Origin: Fabrea salina | Taxonomy: Eukaryota > Ciliophora > Heterotrichea > Heterotrichida > Fabreidae | DNA: 64,000 bases | Direction: 5' to 3' | NCBI GenBank assembly: GCA_022984795.1 | Contig: JALIHJ010000021.1 | Location: 62,001-126,000 of the forward strand | Shown here: positions 26,658-34,885 of the stretch, in pieces | Layout: the number at the start of each line of letters is the position of its first letter | Position numbering within the stretch: position 1 is the first letter of the stretch | Notes under the pieces: model-generated | The model's database searches: none | What the model was told of the DNA's origin: nothing | The model's input: the letters and a program-made list of their open reading frames with translations, nothing else | Position numbers and translations under genes: made by a program

Positions 26658-28352
26658 ATGGGAGCTAAGTGCGGTAAGTACAAAGACCTTGAAATAAGAC
26701 ACCAAAGCGACAAAAGAGTCAAAAAACAAGGATTCAAAAGTTTTGAACAAGCCAGACAGTGGGTCAGGAGCGAGTTCCCTACACTAAGGGGATTCCCTGT
26801 AGAATTTAGAGACCAAAAAGGGTCGGAAATCTCGAATGACTCGCAGTATAAAGAGTGCCTTAAAAGCTCGAAGAAAAAAGTAGTTTTTCAGGTCTTCAAA
26901 ATGCAAAACCCCAAACTGGAACCTTTGTTTTTAAACGACTTAGCAAAAGGAGTGTTTAAATTGCGCAAAAAAGACAATGATGTTGAAGGCTTAGGGATAC
27001 TTGTGTCCAACAAGCACTTTATAACAACAACTCAGAGTTTAAAAACTATTGACCAACTTAAGCAATTCACAGCTTTGTTTGACGGGAAAGAAATCCACTT
27101 TAAAAGCGATGGACTGTTTTATAAGTTCTGTGGTGGCCACTTTGTAGTGGCAGAGTTAGACGGAACAACTGAATCTTTTATAAAGCTGAACACTCAGTTC
27201 AGAGGTGACCTGGATACAAGCGTATATTGCTTTTATTGCTTAAGACAAAACCCTCTCTTGTTAGTAGAAAACAGTAAAGTAATAGAATGGGGCAACGAAA
27301 CTGGAGTCTTTAAAGTTCCTTTGAAAAAAGCAGGACAAGGTTCACAGTGTGCACCAGTTTTCAATGCACAAGCAGAGCTTCTTGGCCTTGCCTTTGAGCT
27401 TTCAGAAGAAACTAAGTTCTTAGGAACTCACAAACTTGCATCTGAGTTGCTGTCTGCACTATCGAAAACTGATAAAGAGGATGTTAAGGAAATGGCTAAA
27501 CAGGTTTTGGGTTCTTCAGGCATTCTATACCCTGAAACCGACCAAGCAATGGACTCAGACGTTTCAAGCATGACAGAAGAATTCCAGTTTGCAGAGTCCA
27601 CTTGCCACTTAGACTTTGACAAGTACCAACTCAGAATTGTGTCTCCTAACGACTACGATATTTACACTGTGGAACTCTGGTCTGAGATACAAAAAGGAGC
27701 AGTTCCAGTAGTTACTTCCAAAGGAATCTTTATAACCGGAGGAGACAGTCCTAAAAGTGCTTACTTGTATAATGGAGACAAGTTCTTTGAACTGCCTAAC
27801 ATGCACAGAAAACACAAAGCCCACGTTGCATTGATCTACAAAGAAAGGCTTTGTGTGGTGTCTGGGTACAGTACTAAGTCTGTAGAACTCCTAAACAAGA
27901 ACACCTGGGAACTGCTTCCTCAACTAAACCACCCTTTAGCAAATGCCAGTGGAGTTGTGTACAAGGAAAGTATTTTTTTGTTTGGAGGAGAAAAGGGCAA
28001 AACTTTAGAAGTCAGCAGAGCTATTCTTATGCTGGAGGGAGACGACTGGAAAAAACTCCACTTGAAACTTCCAGAAAAATTAGTAGGGCTGGGAACTATA
28101 GTTCTCAGAAAAGACAAAGTGCTGATTTTCGGAGGAGATGCTCAAGAAGAAGACTTTAGAAGAGAAAACTTAAACTCGTGGGAGCTAGGGTTGGAGTCCC
28201 TGGACTTACAAGAAGGCCCTAAACTTGTTAAAGCTAACTGGTTTCAGAACCACGTTGCTTATGGAGACTCTGAAAAACTTTTATTTGCTAAGTCAGGCGA
28301 GATCCTACGCTACAGTAAAAACAAGCTGCAATACTTGAGTTTATGTGATTAA
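26658..28352 (+). CDS. PB1-like / pseudo-trypsin / kelch protein, N-acylated
   Basis: Encodes 564 residues. The N-terminus MGAKCGK suggests myristoylation plus palmitoylation. A PB1-like domain follows (about 10-80; FRDQKGSEISNDSQYKECL resembles the acidic OPCA loop). Then comes a chymotrypsin-fold region (about 95-260) and kelch-like repeats (about 335-560; ITGGDS, VSGYS, LFGGEK, IFGGDA). In the protease region the catalytic His site reads ITTTQS, the Asp site HFVVAEL and the Ser motif GSQCAP, so all three residues of the triad are gone. A paralog with the same order lies at 58582-60312. Probably a membrane-bound scaffold; substrate and partners unknown. Confidence 0.85.
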   Translation: MGAKCGKYKDLEIRHQSDKRVKKQGFKSFEQARQWVRSEFPTLRGFPVEFRDQKGSEISNDSQYKECLKSSKKKVVFQVFKMQNPKLEPLFLNDLAKGVFKLRKKDNDVEGLGILVSNKHFITTTQSLKTIDQLKQFTALFDGKEIHFKSDGLFYKFCGGHFVVAELDGTTESFIKLNTQFRGDLDTSVYCFYCLRQNPLLLVENSKVIEWGNETGVFKVPLKKAGQGSQCAPVFNAQAELLGLAFELSEETKFLGTHKLASELLSALSKTDKEDVKEMAKQVLGSSGILYPETDQAMDSDVSSMTEEFQFAESTCHLDFDKYQLRIVSPNDYDIYTVELWSEIQKGAVPVVTSKGIFITGGDSPKSAYLYNGDKFFELPNMHRKHKAHVALIYKERLCVVSGYSTKSVELLNKNTWELLPQLNHPLANASGVVYKESIFLFGGEKGKTLEVSRAILMLEGDDWKKLHLKLPEKLVGLGTIVLRKDKVLIFGGDAQEEDFRRENLNSWELGLESLDLQEGPKLVKANWFQNHVAYGDSEKLLFAKSGEILRYSKNKLQYLSLCD

Positions 28353-28365
28353 AAGTTATAAATAA

Positions 28366-29022
28366 ATGTCTTTCTTCGCAAAAACTAAACCTGAAAGAAT
28401 AGCAATAGTAGTTGACTGCAGCAAAGACCTTAAGTCTATAGAATGCAGAAACGAACCCTCCAAGTTTAGAGAAAAAACCAAGTTTGACCACGTTAAAAAC
28501 GCGGTTGCTATCATGGTGAAATCTAAAGCCCACATATCCAGCAGGCACCAATACTCACTTTTTACACTTGACGAAACTGCTAACTTACTAGTTCCTTTTA
28601 CAGAGTCTTCTGAACAAATCATAGAAACTCTACAGCAACTAGAAGCTTACTCAGAACACAGTTCTTGCAACCTAAACTCAATATTTGAAGCTCTAGGCAG
28701 CACGGCAGACTTGACAGACCAAGAATACCTAGTAAGGGTAATTGTAGTTTACGGAAGTAAGTCTGCTCTTCCAACAATAAGTGAAGAAATAAGAACTGGG
28801 GTGCTTGTAGACTATGTGTACTTGTATGACGAGTTTAACCAACCAAACAAAGAAGTTATTCTCAGTGAACTAAGCAAACTCAAACCAAGCAACAAAAAAA
28901 ACTACTCGTTTACCATAGGCATGGACATCCACGAACTCTACAAAGCTTTCAGTCTTTTAACTGCGCACCCCCAACAAAGAATTTCCCAGGAAGAAATCCA
29001 TAATTACTTTAACCAAAGTTAA
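28366..29022 (+). CDS. BABAM1: BABAM1/MERIT40-like vWA protein
   Basis: Encodes 218 residues with a von Willebrand A-like fold. It starts RIAIVVDCSKDLKS (MIDAS-like strand) and ends YSFTIGMDIHELYKAFSLLTAHPQQR, which matches the end of human MERIT40, including the LLAHPLQRP motif. MERIT40 stabilises the BRISC and BRCA1-A complexes, which cut Lys63-linked ubiquitin chains. Human MERIT40 has an added disordered N-terminus, absent here. No other subunit of these complexes is in the window. The TAA is followed by TA and the ATG of the next gene. Confidence 0.82.
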   Translation: MSFFAKTKPERIAIVVDCSKDLKSIECRNEPSKFREKTKFDHVKNAVAIMVKSKAHISSRHQYSLFTLDETANLLVPFTESSEQIIETLQQLEAYSEHSSCNLNSIFEALGSTADLTDQEYLVRVIVVYGSKSALPTISEEIRTGVLVDYVYLYDEFNQPNKEVILSELSKLKPSNKKNYSFTIGMDIHELYKAFSLLTAHPQQRISQEEIHNYFNQS

Positions 29023-29024
29023 TA

Positions 29025-29441
29025 ATGCTAAAGTTCGGAGTAGGCGCTATTTTGTGCTTAGGAGGAGTAGTTTACTCCCAGAAAGAACTTATATACCAAG
29101 AATGCAAAGCGTTCATAGTGCTGAAGGCCAAAGAAATACTTAGGCACGAACTGAACCAAGAGCATGTCATAGACATGTGCTCCACCAACCTCAACTCAGT
29201 CATTTTCAAACACGTTTTAGAAAGTCAGTCAGTAGTGAATGCAACCTCAAGGCTTTTCAGTGACTTACTTGAACAAGAAAGAATTAAAGTACTTGCTACT
29301 TACCTTATGGTGAAAGCCTTAAGACAAGAGTCTGTAAGAGACAAACTCCGAGAAGTAGTAGTTAAGCGCGCTAGGTCCTTTGTGACTGAACCTTTTACAA
29401 AACAACAACTCTACCAAATGCTGTTTGAGTCCCAGGATTAA
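29025..29441 (+). CDS. small protein with N-terminal hydrophobic segment
   Basis: Encodes 138 residues. Residues 2-19 (LKFGVGAILCLGGVVY) are hydrophobic and may be a membrane anchor or organelle-targeting sequence. The rest is helical and amphipathic, ending in a basic stretch (VVKRARSF) and FTKQQLYQMLFESQD. No family recognised; a mitochondrial inner-membrane accessory protein is one possibility, not supported further. It begins 2 bp after the BABAM1 stop, and its TAA abuts the stop of the convergent gene with no base between. Confidence 0.78.
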   Translation: MLKFGVGAILCLGGVVYSQKELIYQECKAFIVLKAKEILRHELNQEHVIDMCSTNLNSVIFKHVLESQSVVNATSRLFSDLLEQERIKVLATYLMVKALRQESVRDKLREVVVKRARSFVTEPFTKQQLYQMLFESQD

Positions 29442-29897
29442 TTATTCGCTTAAGGTTCTTGCCATCATGTTAAGTGCGTCGACTTTTTTGTATTTGTTGT
29501 CCATGATGACTTCTGCTTTAGCGTCGTTAGAAAAGTCTGTTTCCCAAATAACAAAGGCTTTGTTGTTGATGGTTTCTTTGAAGACTTTGAGAACTGCTTG
29601 GTAGGCTGTCATGTTGCTTGCAGGGTCTGCCATAACCAGCTCGTAAGCTAGGGTTCTTCGAATGTCACTCACTTCCAGGATTCTGTAGGTCCACTGTGCT
29701 CCTTCTTGGAAAGTTAACTTTACGCTAGAGCCTACCTTTCCGGGTTCTCCGTCTACCCAGGTAACCTCCCTCACCCACTCAGGGCACATCTGGTCTAACT
29801 GGAAGTTCCGAATCATGCCCCAGACCTTGTCGCTTGGGCAATTGATGTAGATTGACTCATACTGATGGGAAGCAACAGGAATATCAGAATGTTCCAT
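29442..29897 (-). CDS. SRPBCC/START-like lipid-binding protein
   Basis: Encodes 151 residues from ATG 29897; an ATG further upstream would run into the divergent gene. The layout is that of the SRPBCC (Bet v 1/polyketide cyclase) superfamily: YESIYINCPSDKVWGMIRNF at the start, a central WVDGEPGKVGSSVKLTF strand pair, WTYRILEV, and a long C-terminal helix. Members form a deep pocket for small hydrophobic ligands. Ligand unknown. Its stop codon touches that of the gene before it, forming TAATTA. Confidence 0.82.
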   Translation of the reverse strand: MEHSDIPVASHQYESIYINCPSDKVWGMIRNFQLDQMCPEWVREVTWVDGEPGKVGSSVKLTFQEGAQWTYRILEVSDIRRTLAYELVMADPASNMTAYQAVLKVFKETINNKAFVIWETDFSNDAKAEVIMDNKYKKVDALNMMARTLSE

Positions 29898-29909
29898 TAT
29901 TATTTTAAT

Positions 29910-30428
29910 ATGGGTAATTGCTGCGCTAAGCATAACTCATCTAAAAGGTGCAAGTTCTGCAATATCCTTAGCGACAAACTAAAAAACACAGAGTCTCAGA
30001 AGCTGCCTTCTAAAGGAGCTCTTAACTACAAAGACCAATCTGCAAGTAGTTCAATAACTGATACCCTTACTCCTAAGTTTACAGAGTTCCAGCTAAACTC
30101 TTTGCCTGTTCAAAAGATGAAAAGCAAACTACAGAAATTTGCAAACGAAGTATCTGAACAAGAAGGCAACTTCAAAGAAAGCTTTGAAATACTCCAGGCT
30201 ATACTTCAGAATCTAGTACTTAATTTTGAAAAGCCCAAGTACAAAGCTTTAAAAAAAGAAAACCCAACATTCTACAAGTACATTGGCCAGTATGTTGTAG
30301 GAAAAAAAATGATGGACTTTTTGGGATTTAAAGAGGAAAGTCAAGCCTTTCTGTACTCAAAAGACCAAAAATACGCCAAAAACAAACTTCGCGACTTGAA
30401 GCTTGTATACATAAGCATGATAAATTAA
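29910..30428 (+). CDS. N-acylated PUB-domain protein
   Basis: Encodes 172 residues. MGNCCAKH at the N-terminus is a strong myristoylation/palmitoylation signal. A Ser/Thr/Lys-rich linker with CxxC (CKFC) follows. Residues about 85-165 (ESFEILQAILQNLVLNF, KYKALKKENPTFYKYIGQ, KMMDFLGFKEESQAFLYS) match the PUB/PUG domain, which binds the C-terminal tail of p97/VCP in PNGase, UBXN and HOIP. It may tether p97 to a membrane; that role is inferred. The ATG lies 12 bp from the divergent SRPBCC ATG. Confidence 0.78.
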   Translation: MGNCCAKHNSSKRCKFCNILSDKLKNTESQKLPSKGALNYKDQSASSSITDTLTPKFTEFQLNSLPVQKMKSKLQKFANEVSEQEGNFKESFEILQAILQNLVLNFEKPKYKALKKENPTFYKYIGQYVVGKKMMDFLGFKEESQAFLYSKDQKYAKNKLRDLKLVYISMIN

Positions 30429-30469
30429 GTTACAATAGAGTGATTGTAAGTAGTAATCTAAGCTTGAGG

Positions 30470-30484
30470 AACTTAATTTAAGTT
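30470..30484. promoter_or_regulatory. 7-bp inverted repeat upstream of IQCH
   Basis: AACTTAA-T-TTAAGTT lies in the 76-bp spacer between the PUB gene and IQCH, 20 bp before the IQCH ATG. It is one of few spacers here long enough for a separate site. It could bind a dimeric factor or be chance in AT-rich DNA. Confidence 0.25.
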
Positions 30485-30504
30485 ATCTGAAAACTGCTGT
30501 AAAA

Positions 30505-33378
30505 ATGGACTATGAAGAAGGAGACACTGGGAAAATGCTTATTAACGTCCAGGAAAGACTTGCAGGGATCAAAGAAACTCTTTCAGGCTTAAACACTTCA
30601 GGAGTTCCTCAACTAGCTTTGATAGACAGTCATATTAGCCGGGTTGACGAGTCAATCAAGCAAGAAACCCAAAGTTTGCTTTCGAAAATAATGTCAGGAG
30701 AAACTGTTCAGGACCTGCGTCCCAGAGACCAAAAAAGCACTCTTAAAAAAGCAGGAGAACTAGCTTTGAGGCCTTCAAAGACCTACATAAACAAGTCGTC
30801 CCTAGAAAGAAAGACCAGGCATTCAAAAACAGGCAATTGGGCTAACGAAGACGAAATGCCCACAATTGCAGAGGAAGACATAACAAAAGGCATGCTTAAC
30901 TTAATCAACCGAGGAATCATTCCTAAAGACGTAGACCTCACTCCAGCCTTTGAAAGGGGTGCTCCTCCTCTTTCGTCCAAACCAGCCAGCATCTACTCCC
31001 AAGCTTTAAAGCCTTACAGTACAAGTGTGAGGCCTACTACTCAAGACATCCAAGCTGTGAAAGTGGACTTCCAAAACACCGAGAAAAACAGAAGTCACAA
31101 CTTCAAACCCCAGAAGTCAAGCTTTGTGGAAATGGACTTTATGATGGAACCCAAACCCATTAAAATGCCTGAAGAAAAGAATGAAGCTAGGAACTACGAT
31201 GAAATCATGGACACCTTTTCTCTGCACCACTTTATAATTCGCAAAGGAGTTACTCTGGACACGCCTGAGTTTGCTTCTTACAAAAGAACTTTTACTTCAA
31301 TGTGGCCTAAAATCTCCCAAACTATAGAGTACTTAGAAGCTTTTTTATACAGATTTGCTGTGCCCAAAGCTGTGGTAGACGGCAAGAAACTTAACGATGT
31401 ACTGAATAGCAAACCTAGCGAAGAAGAACTTTTAGACTGCATAGTTAACAAAGAAGAAGTAAGGCACCACATAAACATTCCAAGAATCCAGTTTAAAGGT
31501 CCCAACGGAAAAGAAAAAGCAGCTATGGCTATCCAAAGGTTCTGGAGGGGCTTCAAAACGGCTTTTGCTTACAAACAACTTAAGTTCTTGATGAGCAAAG
31601 CAAAAGTAATCCAAAAAGCTTTTAGGACTTTTTTAAGGGTGAAAAAAGCTAGAGAACAAATTGCCAACAAGTTTTCTGAAGACCTCCAAAAATGGAAACA
31701 ACTCCAAGAAAAGTTTAAGTCTGAGTGGACTTACTTGCAAGACAAAAAAAGAGTTGAAATCCACATTTCAAGTCTTTCCATTGAAGAGTCCCGCAGACTC
31801 ACTATGGACAAGTTCTTAGTAAAGCAAAACCTACAAATTTCCCGAATCTTCAGAGTGCAAGACCCCAACATTACTGTAGTTTACGTTTCTGCTTTTGAAA
31901 TGTCCCAAGAAGTAATTAACTACTACTTGAAGATCCTTGAAAAAGGAGGAGTGCAAGACCCTAGCTCAAGACTGAATTTTGTGTTTCCAGACCTTTCTAA
32001 CTTGCCTACTCACTTGACCACTACCAAAGGAGTGCTTTACTCTCCTTCCACTATTAAGAGACTCAAAAACTTAGTTAAGCATACTAAAGCCTACATAGTG
32101 CCTGGACCCATGACCAAAGAAGAAGTAGAACTTGCTGTAGCTTTAGGACTCCCTATTTACGCAGGGGACCCCCACAAGTCCCAGCTCTTTTCAACTAAAA
32201 GTGGAAGCAAAAGAGTTCTTTCAGAAGCTAGCATTCCTTTGCCTCCAGGAGCTTTTGACATCTACGACGAAAAAGAGTTCCTTGCTACCCTTACAAGACT
32301 GATATGCAACAACCCAGACATTGAAACCTGGATCTTTAAGATTGACAACGAGTTAGCAGGAAGGGGTCATGCCTTTTTGGATGTAGGTGCTTTGAAGCCT
32401 ATTAAGAACGTTAAAAAAGGCGACTTGCAAGTGAACGAAGAAAAACAAGCCAGGATTTACCAGTACCTTTTAAGAGTGCTGCCTTCAAAGGTCAAAATAG
32501 CCATGCCTAACTTGTACACTTCTTGGAAAGAGTACTTGAAAGAGTTTGTTAAAAGTGGAGGAGTAATAGAAGCCGGGGCTCCTTGTCCCCCTAACAAAAA
32601 GGGCTCTGTAAGTGTTGTGTTTTGTGTGAACCCAGACAAGTCTATAGACTTAATAGGTGCTTTTGATAAACTAGAGTCCAAAAAGTTCGTAACTACTGCC
32701 TACTCTTTTCCTCAAAAAGCACTTCCTAACATGAACTTTAAACTGTTTGCACTGACACTTGGCAGTACACTCTACGAAAAAGACATTCTTGGGTACGTGT
32801 GTGTAGACTTGGTGTCTTTTCCAGACGACAGAAGCAGTTCAGAGCACCCTTTGTTTTGGGCAGTGGATTTGAACTGTCATCTGAACGCAGCAGGGTCTGT
32901 AATGTACTTTTTTGACTTCTTAATGCAAGGAAACCTTGACGAAACTTTTGGGAACTACGACGTGAACTTTGTGGAAGAAACCAGAAAAACCCAGGAAAGG
33001 AACTTTTTACTGGTTCCGTTCATTAACTACCCAGGAATCAGCCGAGTTATTTACAAGAACTTCTTTTACATGGCTAAGCTCCAAGGCGTGAGTTTTGACT
33101 TCCAGAACAAAAAAGGCACTAATTTCTTATTAGCAGACTGCTTGCAGAGTTCAGTTTTGGGACTTATAAGCACAGGCAAGACCCAAGAAAACTGTGTCAA
33201 ACTTATGTTGGAAGCTTTGAGTTTCGTAGGTAGCCAAGGCAACCCTAAAAAAGGTCCTTCAGAGGTTGCTAGAGACGACTTTGTTTCTTTTCCTGAAATA
33301 GTTTCTGTTGTTAAACAGCTCCAGAAAAAACTAGAAAAGTCCAAAAAAAAGGTAAAAAAGAACCTTGTTTTTAACTAA
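30505..33378 (+). CDS. IQCH: IQCH-like protein (IQ motif, ATP-grasp-like C-terminus)
   Basis: Encodes 957 residues. A disordered N-terminal third leads to IQ motifs (about 338-375: AMAIQRFWRGFKTAF and AKVIQKAFRTFLRVKKAR), which bind calmodulin. The remainder (about 440-900) matches the conserved C-terminal region of IQ-domain protein H: ITVVYVSAFEMSQEVINYYLKI, AYIVPGPMTKEEVELAVALG and IETWIFKIDNELAGRGHAF, an ATP-grasp-like pattern. IQCH is needed for sperm and ciliary function in animals and is retained in ciliated organisms. A calmodulin-like gene lies 5 kb away. The C-terminus is very basic. Confidence 0.88.
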   Translation: MDYEEGDTGKMLINVQERLAGIKETLSGLNTSGVPQLALIDSHISRVDESIKQETQSLLSKIMSGETVQDLRPRDQKSTLKKAGELALRPSKTYINKSSLERKTRHSKTGNWANEDEMPTIAEEDITKGMLNLINRGIIPKDVDLTPAFERGAPPLSSKPASIYSQALKPYSTSVRPTTQDIQAVKVDFQNTEKNRSHNFKPQKSSFVEMDFMMEPKPIKMPEEKNEARNYDEIMDTFSLHHFIIRKGVTLDTPEFASYKRTFTSMWPKISQTIEYLEAFLYRFAVPKAVVDGKKLNDVLNSKPSEEELLDCIVNKEEVRHHINIPRIQFKGPNGKEKAAMAIQRFWRGFKTAFAYKQLKFLMSKAKVIQKAFRTFLRVKKAREQIANKFSEDLQKWKQLQEKFKSEWTYLQDKKRVEIHISSLSIEESRRLTMDKFLVKQNLQISRIFRVQDPNITVVYVSAFEMSQEVINYYLKILEKGGVQDPSSRLNFVFPDLSNLPTHLTTTKGVLYSPSTIKRLKNLVKHTKAYIVPGPMTKEEVELAVALGLPIYAGDPHKSQLFSTKSGSKRVLSEASIPLPPGAFDIYDEKEFLATLTRLICNNPDIETWIFKIDNELAGRGHAFLDVGALKPIKNVKKGDLQVNEEKQARIYQYLLRVLPSKVKIAMPNLYTSWKEYLKEFVKSGGVIEAGAPCPPNKKGSVSVVFCVNPDKSIDLIGAFDKLESKKFVTTAYSFPQKALPNMNFKLFALTLGSTLYEKDILGYVCVDLVSFPDDRSSSEHPLFWAVDLNCHLNAAGSVMYFFDFLMQGNLDETFGNYDVNFVEETRKTQERNFLLVPFINYPGISRVIYKNFFYMAKLQGVSFDFQNKKGTNFLLADCLQSSVLGLISTGKTQENCVKLMLEALSFVGSQGNPKKGPSEVARDDFVSFPEIVSVVKQLQKKLEKSKKKVKKNLVFN

Positions 33379-33387
33379 GTTATATTA

Positions 33388-34221
33388 TCACTCTTCTTCG
33401 AACTGCCGGTTGTAGTTATTTTTTTCAATTTGGTTTATGAACTCGTAAACAAGGTCAAGAGTGCTTCGGATCTCCCCTGCTAAGTCAGAGTCTTCGCCAA
33501 GTTGTTGATTTACAAAGTCAAGCACTTCGTTGAGTTCGTTAGCTGCTTGCTCGAGTTCCACGTTTTTAACTGAGTGCTTTTCTTTGGAGTCTGACTCTAA
33601 AAACTTCTTCCAAATCAAGCACATTTGTCTGTAGAAACTCAAAGCTTCGTCTTTTTTTTCTTGCTGAAGAAAAATGTTCCCCATTAAGTAGTAAGAACCT
33701 GAAAGTGAGTAGTGCTCAGGACTTTTGTCTAAACTTTCTAGGTAGATGTTTTCAGTTAAGCTTTTGCTTGCTTGGTCATACTGTTCGATCTCTGTGAACA
33801 AAGCCCCGAAGCTTTTTAAGAGTCGAGACCGGAACTTAGATATAGTGGCTTCTAACTGGGGGTTCTGGTGTTTTTCGTTTTCACTAGGTTGCATTTTAGT
33901 TAGAATCCAGTCTGCTGCAATTAAGTTTCCTTGGGCTTTTTTCTTTTTCCCAACTTTAAGGTTGGCGTCTGCGAGTTCAAATAGAAGTGGCATGAGTTCC
34001 ATAGAGTACTCTCCAAAGATCATTGAGGACTCTTGAAGGCACTGGAAAGCAATGACCACTGCTTCGTCTGCTTTGTTTTGGTTGATGCAGCGTCTAGCTT
34101 CTTCCGAGACTTCAGCAATGGCTTGTCTTTGTTCTTCTTGTCTGAGGAACTCTCTTCTGGCTCTTTCTGCTTCTGAAGCAATTAAGGGTTCTTTGTTGCT
34201 AGATAACTGCCTTGTTGACAT
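33388..34221 (-). CDS. ZMYND12-like TPR protein
   Basis: Encodes 277 residues from ATG 34221, which leaves 4 bp to the divergent gene. It is all helical with TPR-like repeats; the block ADEAVVIAFQCLQESSMIFG...SMELMPLLFELADANLKVGK matches the TPR part of ZMYND12, an axonemal protein linked to inner dynein arms. The animal MYND zinc finger is absent. It ends in an acidic tail and TGA, directly followed by TAA, so termination is secured twice. Orthology to ZMYND12 is probable, not certain. Confidence 0.75.
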   Translation of the reverse strand: MSTRQLSSNKEPLIASEAERARREFLRQEEQRQAIAEVSEEARRCINQNKADEAVVIAFQCLQESSMIFGEYSMELMPLLFELADANLKVGKKKKAQGNLIAADWILTKMQPSENEKHQNPQLEATISKFRSRLLKSFGALFTEIEQYDQASKSLTENIYLESLDKSPEHYSLSGSYYLMGNIFLQQEKKDEALSFYRQMCLIWKKFLESDSKEKHSVKNVELEQAANELNEVLDFVNQQLGEDSDLAGEIRSTLDLVYEFINQIEKNNYNRQFEEE

Positions 34222-34225
34222 TTTT

Positions 34226-34885
34226 ATGCAAGAAACTAAAGAAGGCATTTTGAACCTTGTTAAACTCCAGAACTCCCAGTTGCAACAAAGAACCCTAGTT
34301 TTGGAAAACAAGCTCAAAGAACTAGAAGTCAAACTTAAAAACACTTCTGAAAGCCTTCGAAAAGAAACTACTCAAAAACAAAACCTTGAAAAAGAACTAG
34401 AAAGTCAAGAAAATAACTTCAAAGAAGCTATTGTTTACTTGAAGCAACTAATTAACAATTTGGATGCTGAAAACTATAACTTAAATTCTCAACTTGAAGA
34501 GCGTAAAAAAGCTTCTACGCACTCTCAGAACAAAATCCACCAACTAGAACAGCAAGTCAACAACTTAAAAGAAAAAAAACAAATAGAAAAAGAAGCTACT
34601 CAAGACCACCTAGACCAGTTGCTTAAAGAAGTCAAAGCACTTAAAAGCGACAAAGAAGCACTTTTACTTAAGAATCAACAATTAAACTCCCAATTACAAT
34701 CATCTCAAGAAAAAATAAACTCTTTAAAAAAAGAAGTTTCAAAACTAAACGGGTTCCTCAACATCATCCAAGAAACATCTCTTAAAGACTGGCTGCAAAC
34801 AAGACATCAAAGAAGAAGCAAAATGCTTTCCAACCGACTATTCCAAATACCCAAAACTCTTAAAACAATCATTAAAAAATGTTAA
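34226..34885 (+). CDS. coiled-coil protein, unknown
   Basis: Encodes 219 residues from ATG 34226. It is nearly continuous coiled coil (about 5-180; Leu, Glu, Lys, Gln, Asn), then a basic C-terminus (TRHQRRSKMLSNRL). An earlier ATG in the frame (34052) lies wholly inside the antisense TPR gene and gives unlike sequence. The last four bases (TTAA) are shared with the stop of the convergent RMND5 gene. No family recognised. Confidence 0.8.
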   Translation: MQETKEGILNLVKLQNSQLQQRTLVLENKLKELEVKLKNTSESLRKETTQKQNLEKELESQENNFKEAIVYLKQLINNLDAENYNLNSQLEERKKASTHSQNKIHQLEQQVNNLKEKKQIEKEATQDHLDQLLKEVKALKSDKEALLLKNQQLNSQLQSSQEKINSLKKEVSKLNGFLNIIQETSLKDWLQTRHQRRSKMLSNRLFQIPKTLKTIIKKC

